Of a stretch of 64,000 nucleotides of DNA, positions 12,450 to 22,918 are shown one piece after another. The notes below the pieces were generated by a model. The model ran no database searches. It saw only the letters and a program-made list of their open reading frames with translations, and was not told where the DNA came from. The translations under genes and the position numbers were made by a program. Position 1 is the first letter of the stretch; each line of letters begins with the position of its first letter. The DNA is from Astropecten irregularis (taxonomy: Eukaryota; Echinodermata; Asteroidea; Paxillosida; Astropectinidae): assembly GCA_963971285.1 (NCBI GenBank), contig OZ020264.1, positions 10,740,431-10,804,430 on the forward strand, written 5' to 3'.

Positions 12450-14930
12450 AATTTGCAATACACGTTTTTCACTGGAATACTAACTTTTAAGATAAGATCA
12501 TATATATATCTGCTAGGAATTGTGCAAATACCATCACATAAAGGTAATTGTATCTTCCTCTTTGTTTTCACAAGTGCTCTTTGAGCATGTATTAATGCAT
12601 GTATAATTATCGTTATTAATACACAGTAAATTGCTTGTATAACTTTAATTCATCACTGGTCATGATAAATAGGCCTATCCTATGTGTAATTTCTTTCATG
12701 TGTATCTTTTAATGCAATTGAGTGGTGAAAATCTAACAAACAAGTAAAGTTTATTAATTCTGAGCAATGTTGGTTTTGCACACGGCACTAACTTATGCTG
12801 ACTGAAGCAATAATGAGAGCATACATCGTGCGTATTAATTATGAAAATATTCAGAATTTCATTTAGGCCTTAGTACGGAAAATGTTTTAACAAAATTAAT
12901 GTGTTTTTACTATACAGATGCTATACCATTTTATCAATTATATGAATTTACACCTACTTATTAACAAGGCCTTACGTAGGCATTAGTTACGCAGACTTAT
13001 CATAAGATGTCGCAGTTATCGTAACGCTTCAAATACAATGTAACAGCTTCGTATAGCTTAATTAAGCCTCTTATTCCGACCAAATTTACTCGTGTTGTTT
13101 GATGTATTATAATTATAACGTGGAGTATCATCATTTTATTGCACTCTATGATCATTTCTATTAAAATAGTGAGAATCCTCTATAAATTGCCAAGAGTTCT
13201 CAACATTACACTAATAAACAGGACGTTTGCCGCCACCTTGAGTTTGCAACGCCTTGGCAAATTTGTCAACAAACTACGCATCTTTCCACATGCGCAGTTT
13301 GTCGGCAAAATACATTCCGCGCATTGTGATTGGCCAACGCGTTGCAAACTCCTGGTGGCGCACTATTGTTAATAGTTAAATCTTTTTTATCTCTAAAATT
13401 GCCGCAAATCTACTTTTTGTATATTGTTGAAGAAATTCAAATCAACCAATATAGCTTCAACATAATTCGATAATTTGTTGTTGCATTTAGTTAAAGAAAA
13501 TAATGCTAAGAATATCTTGTTGATGTTATTGAGGGTCTTCTCAGCAAAATAATGTTGAGCGATTACGCGTCCCTTTGTATATTTCGCGGGCTGTCGACGT
13601 CATTGTGTAAACTCCAAGTCAAAGATCATGTGGAGAGCTAGCCTCTCTCGAGCCGTTATATTGCGATCACTGTTAAACTTTAAAGGCCACGTGTAATCAC
13701 CTTTGGGAAAGGGTTGATTGTGGTTTCAGATTATCGCTTAAATCATAATTATTGACTATATAAATTAAAATGTTTATGTAAGCTCTTCATTTTGACCCCA
13801 AAGTTAAAAAAAATCAGTACTTGTATGCCCCGCCCCCTAAAAAATCCCCCTCAGAACCGATCCATGCAACAATGCGTGTGACGTCACCGGCAGAACAAGT
13901 AGTCTTGTACCACAGTAGCTCATGCTGGCTCGCACACATTGTATGTAGGAATTTGCTGTTGGATTTGAACCAAAACGTGAGGTAGGTTTGGGACTTGTAA
14001 ACTTTGTGGCGTTCTGCCGGTGACGTAGCAAGGTTTTTTGGTCGCGAAAAGTGGGGTGCTAAATTATGGGTCTAAAATACCTGCTTTTTACGTACAATAT
14101 TTTTTTAGCACAAACAATAATGTTGAGTTTATAACAATAAAAATATATTTTACTTCATACGAGTTTTGATTTCAAGTGCAAAAGGCGGTAAGATTTACCC
14201 ATTTGAAATTCAATGATCGTCCCAGCTGATTTTCCCATTTTTAAAGTCCAGTCCAAACGCAGCTAAAAAATTAATGATTTGCACTCACATTATAAAGAGA
14301 ATGACACAACAAAACTAAATGTATATTATGCGCCCTATTCTTCTGTGGCAAAGACGTATAATTTGTTGTATAAGACGTATATACTTGTTTTTTTTTTTTA
14401 ACATAAACCAAAAATGAATTTTACAAAATATTGTACATCCATGAAAAAGCTACCTTAACATAACCAGCTAAATATCTTCAGAGTTAAGGAAGAAACTATA
14501 TTGCATTTATCATGGGTTAACGATGGATGTTAGTTTGTGTTTTCTTGGGGGAAACAGCATTGCACGCAGAAAAACGTTTGTATTATCACCGCTTTGTAAA
14601 TTATTCTTAAATCTGTGAAGATTTCCGAATTTTAGGAAAATGTGTCATGGTTAAAAGATACTGTATTGTTTGCTTACTTGTTTTTATGAATGGATATGAT
14701 CTGTAGATAATCAAATAATGTTAATCTATGAAAAAAAATATGGTCTGTCTCCGATCCCATGAGTTTGTGGTATTTTGACTGGTGTAAGTGACCTTGTTCA
14801 ATGTAGATGAATTTTGCAAAAAAAAAGTATTTTGTTTTAATCCGTACCCATGCATATAGGGAATTCAAAATAATGACATACACAAAATAGATGACAAGTA
14901 TATGACATAACAAAGCTTTTGTAAAAAATA
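12450..14930. repeat. 3' flank of gene 1, paralogous to about 59.7-61.7 kb
   Basis: This is noncoding. Blocks match the flank of gene 2 in order: the segment ending GTGCGTATT, the lines with ACGCAGACT...CATAAGAT, and the segment GATACTGTATTG...ATGAATGGATATGATCT followed by CTCCGATCCCATGAGTT and CCTTGTTCAATGTAGA. The shared order shows that the tandem duplication extended a few kilobases past the stop codon. No gene is seen here. Confidence 0.65.
13690..14180. repeat. Dispersed repeat with GCCCCGCCCCC...GTGACGTCACCGGCAGAAC, copy B
   Basis: This is a longer copy of the repeat at 3920-4115. Inner inverted blocks are GTGACGTCACCGGCAGAAC and GTTCTGCCGGTGACGT. A third copy, inverted, is at 51890-52560. 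Confidence 0.55.
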
Positions 14931-15240
14931 ATTCTTTTCATAGCATTTGTGGTTAGCTGCCAAAAACACTTTCTAATTAAATATTTAAATGAGCTGCCAC
15001 GTGCTTAATTGATTGGGAATTTTAACAAACTGAGTCTCTTAAGAATCTACAGCTTATAAGCTTTTATAAGATACCTCATAAGTGCATCTGAAATAGATTA
15101 CAAAAGAATTGGAATAAAACAAACAAAAATGCGAAGGACTAATAATATTAATAACTAGACATTTAAGTGTTCAATCAATCAATGATATCAATCAATCAAA
15201 AGACTTTTTATAAAACGCCCAAATCAAAATGTTTACTCAA

Positions 15241-15690
15241 AAGCCCCTTTCATACCGGACGTCGTGTTGTGTATCGTGTGCGCCGAAAATAAGGCTGCGT
15301 GCTCAAGGTGAGCCTGCCTAGATGTGCGTAGTGCGATGGCGTATGGTTGTGTACCCAGTGCAGAGGCACCGCGTACCTACCAGAATAATATAAGTGGCGT
15401 ACAGGCGCGTAGGATTGCGTATGACAGACGTAGGGTAGCGTACGATTGCGTAGGCATCCCGTACAGTAACGTAGTGTTGCGTAGACTTGCGTAAAAACTG
15501 CATACGTCCGGTGTCCAGTGCTCTACGCCAAGAGTACGCGAACAAATTAAACATGTTAAATTTTTTGCGTACATGTCGCGTACTCCTTCTGCGTACTTAG
15601 CGTAGGAACAGCGTAGGAACAGCGTTGGGCGGCGTAGTCGCTACGCAACGCTACGCAACTGTACGTAAGGCCCAGTGTGAAAGGGGCTAA
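15241..15690. mobile_element. MITE or internally repetitive DNA transposon relic
   Basis: The ends AGCCCCTTTCATACCGG and CAGTGTGAAAGGGGCT are partly inverted. The interior is filled with GCGTACG/GCGTAG words. Open frames here are by-products of the repeat. Confidence 0.55.
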
Positions 15691-15699
15691 GGCGCTGAG

Positions 15700-16306
15700 G
15701 CACAAAAAAGAAGTAAGGTTATTGATGGTACGCCTCCTGAAACAGGTGAGCTTTCAGGAGTGTCTTGAATGTGTGAAATGAGGTGGTGACTCTAATGTAT
15801 TCTGGGAGTTTGTTCCAGAGTCTGGGGCCGTATACAGAGAATGCTCTGTCAGCAAAGGAAACACATTGGGTTCTTGGCTCAACAAGATGCAGTGAACACC
15901 ATGATCGTAGTCGTCTTCTCGGGCAACTGATTTGGAGAATGTCTGTGATGTAAGCAGGAGCTTGATTCCAGTATGCTTTGAAGTTGAGAGTAATGACCTT
16001 GTAGGTGATTCTTTGAGTGATGGGTAGCCAGTGTAGCTTCATGAGTTCGGGAGTAATTTAGTCGAGCTTGCGTTTAAGTCGATATTACTCTGGCAGAATG
16101 AGGTTCGCTGTACATTTTCCAGCCTCTTGATCCATTTCTGACTGATACCAATCAAGAGGCTGTTGCAGTAGTCATGTCGTGATGTAACAAGAGTGTGAAC
16201 TGCCAATTTGGTGGCCTCCACAGTCAGCAGTTTAAGGGGCCCTGCTAATGTTGATTAGGTGGAAGTTTGCAGCTTTGATGATACGTGACACCTGAGCAGA
16301 CATATT
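15700..16306 (-). mobile_element. CR1/L2-like LINE, downstream half of an interrupted copy
   Basis: Minus-strand frames encode VSRIIKAANFHL, VTSRHDYCNSLLIGI, LHWLPITQRITYKV and DRAFSVYGPRLWNKLPEYI, the usual order in CR1/L2-like reverse transcriptases. At least one frameshift is present near 16040. The upstream part continues at 22415 on the far side of the foldback element, so one LINE was split. Confidence 0.8.
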
Positions 16307-16334
16307 TATGGTGGCTTTAAAGGGACATCGCAAA

Positions 16335-16920
16335 CAAATATTGACGTCAATATTGACGCCAATATTCACGACTTTTACCCCAAGTCGCAAATATTGACGC
16401 CAATATTGACGCCAATATTCACGACTTGGCCTCAAGTCGCAAATATTGACGTCAATATTGACGCCAATATTCACGACTTGGCCTCAAGTCGCAAATATTG
16501 ACGACAATATTGACGCCAATATTCACGACTTGGGCTCCAAGTCGTAAATATTGACGCCAATATTGACGCCAATATTTACGACTTGGGCCCCAAGTCGTAA
16601 ATATTGACGCCAATATTCACGCCAATATTCACGACTTTTACCCCAAGTCGTAAATATTGACGTCAATATTGACGCCAATATTTACGACATGGCCTAAAGT
16701 CGCAAATATTGACGACAATATTGACGCCAATATTCACGACTTGGGCCCCAAGTCGCAAATATTGACGACAATATTGACGCCAATATTCACGACTTGGGCT
16801 CCAAGTCGCAAATATTTACGCCAATATTGACGCCAATATTCACGACTTGGACCCCAAGTCGTAAATATTGACGCCAATATTGACGTCAATATTCACGACT
16901 TGGGCCCCAAGTCGCAAACC
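16335..16920. repeat. Left terminal minisatellite array of the foldback element
   Basis: About a dozen imperfect units of roughly 45-50 bp combine AATATTGACG words with the palindromic spacer CGACTTGG...CCAAGTCG. Units differ by single bases (GACGTC, GACGCC, GACGAC). Confidence 0.85.
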
Positions 16921-17648
16921 CACTCAGGCGTGAATTTTTGGATTTTTTTAGTAACCTAGGTAGCTCGGTAGGTTATCAAATAGTCTGGTGCACCCGTCTC
17001 GCTCGTGGTTGCGTGCACTGATTGATTTTTGTCACTATAAACTGCGGTGTTGTACCAGCTCTATGCATGCTATGCTGTACGCATGCCACTCCGCCTCTCG
17101 AAAATGGAGACTGAAAACCGGGTAAATATAATTGTATTTCTTATTAGACCTACTTTATTTATGTTTGTCATTAAAGTGACCCGAAATGAGTTGTTCCACT
17201 TGCGGTTGTCTTCCTGGGGATTCATATTAACGTTACTAAATTAGACCCCCAATCCTCGATGTACCAGTTTTCGAGGGTGTAACGTAAGCATTCATTATTC
17301 CAAGCAAGACAAAAAGTCACAACTCACATACAGAAGTTAACTGTTGATGACATGTAGTTTCGGCTTGCGGGGAGCACGTACGTACATAAAACAAATGAAC
17401 TGAATGTGTGATACAGGCCTGGGGGTCAATCCTCAAAAACTTGATACCTCGACAACAGGTACACTGACGATTATAATCATATTTGTAAAAATAGCCCCTC
17501 ACCTAACTGAACCCATTCCTCACCTTAATTATTATGAAAGCCAGCCCAGTATCATTACTTCCATTCCACCTGTCACCCCCCCCCCCTTATTATGAAGAGT
17601 TTTAGGACTACCAAAACTATGTTTTTACACACATGTTGTCTTGAAGAA

Positions 17649-17818
17649 TGCTGGTCATGTCACCCCAGCAAGCTTACCCCCAACAAAGTTGGTCCCAACA
17701 AAGATGCCCCTAACAAATTCACCCTCAAACCAGCTGGTTAGGAGGCGACTTTGTTGGGGGCGACTTCTTGTTGGGGCCGAGCTTGCTGGGGGGAGAGCGG
17801 GGGACAACATGACCAGCC
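17649..17818. mobile_element. Palindromic MITE-like insertion
   Basis: GCTGGTCATGT at the left and ACATGACCAGC at the right are inverted. Inside, CCAGCAAGCT, CCCCAACAA and CAACAAAGT words have inverse partners. It lies inside the foldback element. Confidence 0.6.
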
Positions 17819-18085
17819 CCCGACTTGAATTACTGAAACCCATCAATATGTTTTAGGTTGTTCCATTTTGATCAGTGCAATTAGGTACAGTACTCGTAAG
17901 TCATAGTTATGTTTACAATGCTGCTGTTGCTATCTTAGAGATGTACATTGTAAGCACTTTACTTGTATCAATGCTGAAATGTTATTATTTGCAATCCTAC
18001 AGTTGTTTACTGTTTATATAATTTAATGATGTCAAATCATTGACAAAGTTTTAAGATTGTTGTTTAAAAGGCAAAAACATTTTAA

Positions 18086-18455
18086 ATGTCACTTAGTGTT
18101 GAGTTTGAGTCATACTCGTCACGTCAGAGTCTCTTGCCTAACATAACCCAAGACTTAAGTCGAGTGCAAGTTAACAAAATTGCAACTTCAGGCCGAGTCC
18201 TGGACTCGAGTGACAGTTCCCATGATGAACTAAGTGAAGTATATGTAGTTTTTTACCTCCTATACCCCTCATTTAAAGTACTAACTACTATTCCCCTTTT
18301 CAATGGCTTGTGTTCAGCATGTTTACTAAAGATTATGTTTTTCTTAAAGGTGACTTCCTCCATGATTCTCTCTATGTCTGATGATGAGTTGAAATCATTG
18401 GGAGTATCGAAGATTGGTGATCGCTATGAATTAAAAAGACAGTGCCAAGCTGTAG
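18086..18455 (+). CDS. Partial SAM-domain-like exons (possible captured gene fragment)
   Basis: I do not recognise a whole gene. The frame from 18350 to 18455 follows a good acceptor (CTTAAAG) and ends at a good donor (GTAG/GTGAGT). It encodes MILSMSDDELKSLGVSKIGD, resembling helices 3-5 of a SAM domain. An upstream ATG exon 18086-18238, rich in Ser and Asp, can splice into it in frame at GAA/GTATAT. No convincing next exon is found; the splice to 18875 meets a stop at once. It lies inside the foldback element, so it may be a captured host fragment. Confidence 0.3.
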
Positions 18456-19385
18456 GTGAGTTTTCATCAAGGAAGAGTGATATTTGACAATACACGGGTG
18501 TACACTTCGAAAAGTGCGCATGCGTGATAGCGCCTCGTTTTGAAGTTGTGATCAAAATCTAAGATGGCCGCCAAGGTGTAAACCCGTGTATAGACCCCTT
18601 GCATAACCCTTGCATAATGTGCAGCACTGCTGGTATGCTGATGTCATGTTCACTTTTTTACACCAGGCAGCTGTGGTTTAGTGTTCTGCTTGTTTTTGCC
18701 TCAGTGAGGGCGTTGTTTGAGTGTGTGGCATATACAGGTGGTTTATTAATATCATCGTGTTCAAGGTTTCCTGATATGGACAACCATTTGTCAAATGCTT
18801 GCTAAAATATTTTTATTTTGGAATAGAACTTAACTACATTATGTCTTATTAATGTCAATTTTTTTAATTTTCAGGCCCTGTATGAAAAGCTGGGTTCGCA
18901 TATGAATGTCAAATTACAAAAATGATAGGCTATGGGTCAATTTGTTACCTGAATTGGAATATTGTAAGCTTTGTCCTTCCGTACTCCGTCTACATCAATA
19001 TTTGCAATCCATTATATGTTAACAGCTAATCGAGACCCACTTTTCACTTTTCTTTTCTTTTCTTTTCTTTTTCTCCACTCATAGCACCGACTTCTCATGC
19101 AGTGGCTGATTATGACACGAGGCACGTGCAGTGATGAGGACAGTCCACCAACGAATCGAGGGAGTACAAGAACAAATTACGCTTAGAATTTGACGTGCTG
19201 TGTTGCATTAGATTTTTGTCCTGTATGTAGTAATATACCAGCAATGACATTCATTTTCTGTCATTTACGTAAAATACGCACACCATGTGCATGAAAGTAC
19301 ATGTATTCACAAACTGTAGTGTACATGTACCTTAACATGCTCAATAACAAGTAATGGTTTGGGTTTACATAACATGTATGTTTGA

Positions 19386-19617
19386 AAGAAGGTAGGTTTG
19401 CGGTGACACATGTAATCTTTTCTGTGAGAGTGTGTGGTTCTGAGAAGAACCGATGGTATTATCTTGTAACTGTGTGCTCTGTTTATCCTCAGTCACTCTC
19501 CTGAGGACGAACTGAGCACACTGTTCAGAACGTCGAGATCTTCCACCGGTTCAAGTTCTCAGAAACAAACACTCTCGCAGAATAGATTACATGGTGTCAC
19601 CGCAAACCTACCTTCTT
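19386..19617. mobile_element. MITE with central hairpin (family GGTGTCACCGCAA)
   Basis: AAGAAGGTAGGTTTGCGGTG and CACCGCAAACCTACCTTCTT are inverted ends, continued by ACACATGTAAT / ATTACATGGTGT. The centre has CTCCTGAGGACGA and GAACGTCGAGA, like the copy at 30905-31089. Confidence 0.75.
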
Positions 19618-20642
19618 TTTAGTACTTCCACCATGCATAGCTTCAAGTCTTATTTATGTATGTTTCATCAATGTACATGTGTACTTAAATGGGTTTGTGT
19701 ATCTGCAGCTTTTTTGTGATACTTCTCCAGATAAAACTTTCAACTATGCCTCCATAATTAGTTGCAGCCCATCACTTCTTAGCAGTCTGCAGAATGGGAT
19801 TGTTTTTAATACTGCAAAACATGCCTGTCTCAAAGTGTTGTTATTGGGATGCTTGTAAAAAACTCAAATAAATACAGTACTTTCAAAGTTTTTGAAAAGC
19901 TGCAGATTTATCAGGCTTTTCTGATTTATCAAAATTGAACATTTATTTATTTGATGTGTGTATCGAAATATTGTATTTCAGTTCACTGAGTATATGGAAC
20001 TTTAAATGATGCCTTTATAATTTAAGTTATGCCACCATCACTCATTGGCAGATAGCAGTTTTACAGCTAACTGACAAGTATGGCTTTGGTGCATATTATT
20101 TTGAAGCTACATAAAATGGTACGGTTTAAAACTAATATAAATGTTTGAATGAAAATGTTAAAAGACTTCCCAGTTTCATCACAGGGAATAATTACACCCT
20201 TCAGCTCTGTGCACATATAATGCACATCTACCTTGGAAGTTTAGTTTGAACATGTTTGTATTATTGTACACTGAAACATACACAACATGAATTATGCCAT
20301 CATACTCAAAAAGGTTGTATTTTTACTGTGTTGTCATGTACTTATTAATGGGACAATAATTATTTAGCAGTAATCAGTACAATACTTGGTTTGATTGTTA
20401 AGTAAGGGGGATTATTTTGACATCTTAAACCCAATTTTATGAAAGTGGGATGTATGAGACCTTGCACAGTATGTACGTACATATTTTCTACCATTAATTA
20501 TGTCAACGCTGAACATGTTTATTTACTATGCTTGAGTACATGTCATGTACATGTATATAGAACTTGTGTTTCAATCACATTAGTTATGCTCGGTCACCCC
20601 TTACTTAGCAGGTTGAAAAATTCTGTCATATTAGTGAACACA

Positions 20643-20990
20643 GGGGGGTCAGACAAGTCAACCGGTGGGACAACTCGACTTGAGATGGTCGACCGTTGAG
20701 ACAGGTCGACCGTTGAGACAGGTCGACCGGTGAGACAGGTCGACCGTTGAGACAGGTCGACCATTGAGACAGGTCGACCGGTGAGATAGGCCGAGACAGG
20801 TCGACCGGTGAGAAATATACCTGTCTCACCGGTCGACCTGTCTCACCGGTCGACCTGTCTCACCGGTCGACCTGTCTCAACGGTCGACCTGTCTCACCGG
20901 TCGACCTGTCTCAATGGTCGACCTGTCTCACCGGTCGACCTGTCTCAAGTCGAGTTGTCCCTTGCACCGCGGTCGACTTGTCTGACATTC
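20643..20990. repeat. Long palindrome built of GGTCGACC.GTGAGACA minisatellite
   Basis: About eight units of GGTCGACCGTTGAGACA or GGTCGACCGGTGAGACA run to about 20815. The same units then run inverted to about 20945. Outer arms GTCAGACAAGTC / GACTTGTCTGAC and GACAACTCGACTTGAGA / TCTCAAGTCGAGTTGTC also pair. It could form one hairpin of roughly 340 nt. Confidence 0.85.
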
Positions 20991-21904
20991 TACACAGGTA
21001 TCATAAGACAAATATCTAGGGCATCTAAGGAGGACAGTTACCTTCATTGCCACTGTAAAGTATAGGCTTGATAGTTTGTTAATAGTGGTATTTTTAAGGT
21101 ATAATGTTAGTGTACTCAGTTCCTGAAAGAAAAAATAAATACATGCACATTTTATGTGTTACATGATGAGAAATAAAGATTTTGGTGACTATTCTATGCT
21201 TGAATTTTCTGGGTCAATATGATTATTATGAAAAAAAATAATTATAAAAAACTAATCTTTTAGATTGCCTTGCCACACTAATTCAGAGACAAAGTGCTAC
21301 ACTTTCAGAAATATTATCAAGAAAAGAAGTCAGTGTTTTCCAACATCTTCATCGATCTTTATTCAATAATAACTCTTCAAATCATGTTAATTATCAAAAC
21401 TGGGGAGTGGGGAGGCAATCATTAAAATAATCAGATTTTTTAATCACAGCCAAAAGACTATACTAAAGTGTTGGGAAGTGGGGTTTTGAGAAGGAAACCC
21501 GTACGTTCCTTCTCGATGACTCATGAATGTACATAACTGATACGCTATGAATCGAAATTGGTGGCGAAATTCACGGGGGTGAAGTGACTTGGGGCGAAAT
21601 TTTCATAGAGTGCATGCGAAAAAACCTAACTCCCCCCATATGTCCGTGTTTTCGCCCCCAACCTTTTTTGCCGAATTTCTCCCAAACGTGCCACTTTTGC
21701 ACAAGGGGAACAAGCAAATAATTATATGATCAGCATGTCCTAATGGTCAACTGGTGCAAAATTCAGCCCCTCCCTCGTTGGTGCCCACAAAAATCATTTT
21801 CTAGAAGACTTTTTGCACTTCGTCCCATAAGATCGGTGGGTCTGGGTGCCAGACGGTGTAGGAAACGGACGCCCCAAGTTGCTGTAAAAAAAATTCACGC
21901 CTGA

Positions 21905-22395
21905 GTGGGTTTACGACTTGGGCTAAGTCGTGAATATTGGCGTCAATATTGGCGTAAATATTTGCGACTTGGGGCCCAAGTCGTGAATATTGGCGTCAAT
22001 ATTGGCGTAAATATTTGCGACTTGGGGCCAAAGTCGTGAATATTGGCGTCAATATTGGCGTCAATATTTACGACTTGGAGGCTAAGTCGTGAATATTGTC
22101 GTCAATTTTGGCGTCAATATTTACGACTTGGGGTAAAAGTCGTGAATATTGGCGTCAATATTGGCGTAAATATTTGCGACTTTTGGGCCCAAGTCGTGAA
22201 TATTGGCGTCAATATTGGCGTAAATATTTACGACTTGAGGCCAAGTCGTGAATATTGGCGTCAATATTGACGTCAATATTTGCGACTTGAGGCCAAGTCG
22301 TAAATATTGGCGTCAAAATTGGCGTCAATATTTGCGACTTGGGGTAAAAGTCGTGAATATTGGCGTCAATATTGGCGTCAATATTTGTTTGCGAT
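21905..22395. repeat. Right terminal minisatellite array of the foldback element
   Basis: These are units of AAGTCGTGAATATTGGCG plus TCAATATTGGCGTAAATATT and GCGACTTGGG, in opposite orientation to the left array. Confidence 0.85.
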
Positions 22396-22414
22396 GTCCC
22401 TTTAAAGCCACCAT

Positions 22415-22540
22415 ACATATTCATCCCAGAGTCAAACATGACCCCAAGTTTGATTGTGCCTGACACTAAAGTCTCCATTTTTTCTCTTAGTACACGCCGA
22501 CTGGGGGGGGGGGGGGGGGGGGGGGTCTGTGCAGTCACTT
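22415..22540 (-). mobile_element. CR1/L2-like LINE, upstream part of the interrupted copy
   Basis: The minus strand encodes IKLGVMFDSGMNM, the LGV.FD motif of CR1/L2-like reverse transcriptases. It breaks off at the foldback element; the continuation is at 16306 and below. A G-run of about 24 bases at 22501-22524 lies inside. Confidence 0.7.
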
Positions 22541-22918
22541 TACATTAATGTGTATCTCAATAACACTATGAACGTCATTGTGACACTCGGTGGTAGAAAG
22601 GTACTTTCCCAATGTGCAATGTTGTTCTGTTTATGTACTGGTATCCTGGATACATTTGTCTTGGTAGGGTCACGTGGTGTTTACGATGTTGGTTTTGCCA
22701 AGGGATTGGCAGAGAGGTGCGCCATGTTTCCAAAGCAAAGGCAGTGCTCCAAATCGAGGCAGGGAGTTATCATTGTGTTTTTTTTTACAAAGCAGGGAAT
22801 TATATACAACCAAAAATTGTACTTTTTCCACATAAACTACACGGTCGGTGTGGAGGATTTCCGGTATTATTCTTCTTCTTTGTGGCTGAAGAGCCGACCA
22901 CTGTAGCGGGCGTTGGGA

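Larger units (their letters stand above)
16307..22414. mobile_element. Foldback-type DNA transposon with minisatellite inverted ends
   Basis: The outer ends are inverted: ATGGTGGCTTTAAAGGGACA at 16308 and its inverse ending at 22414. Next come long arrays of AAATATTGACGCCAATATTG plus CGACTTGG/CAAGTCG on the left and the inverse arrays on the right. Each array is bordered internally by CACTCAGGCGTGAAT or its inverse. ACATATT at 16300-16306 and 22415-22421 is a 7-bp target duplication. Removing the element and one duplication rejoins a LINE reading frame, which fixes the boundaries. Seven-base duplications with repeat-filled long inverted ends recall Galileo/foldback elements of the P superfamily (inference). 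No transposase is visible in the interior, so it looks non-autonomous. Confidence 0.85.

Noticed and set aside
16300-16345. 8-bp instead of 7-bp target duplication at the foldback element
   Set aside because: ACATATTT and ACATATTC differ at the eighth base, and the LINE frame rejoins exactly with seven bases.
22043-22463. Frames reading NIGVNI repeats
   Set aside because: Products of the terminal minisatellite array of the foldback element, present in several frames.
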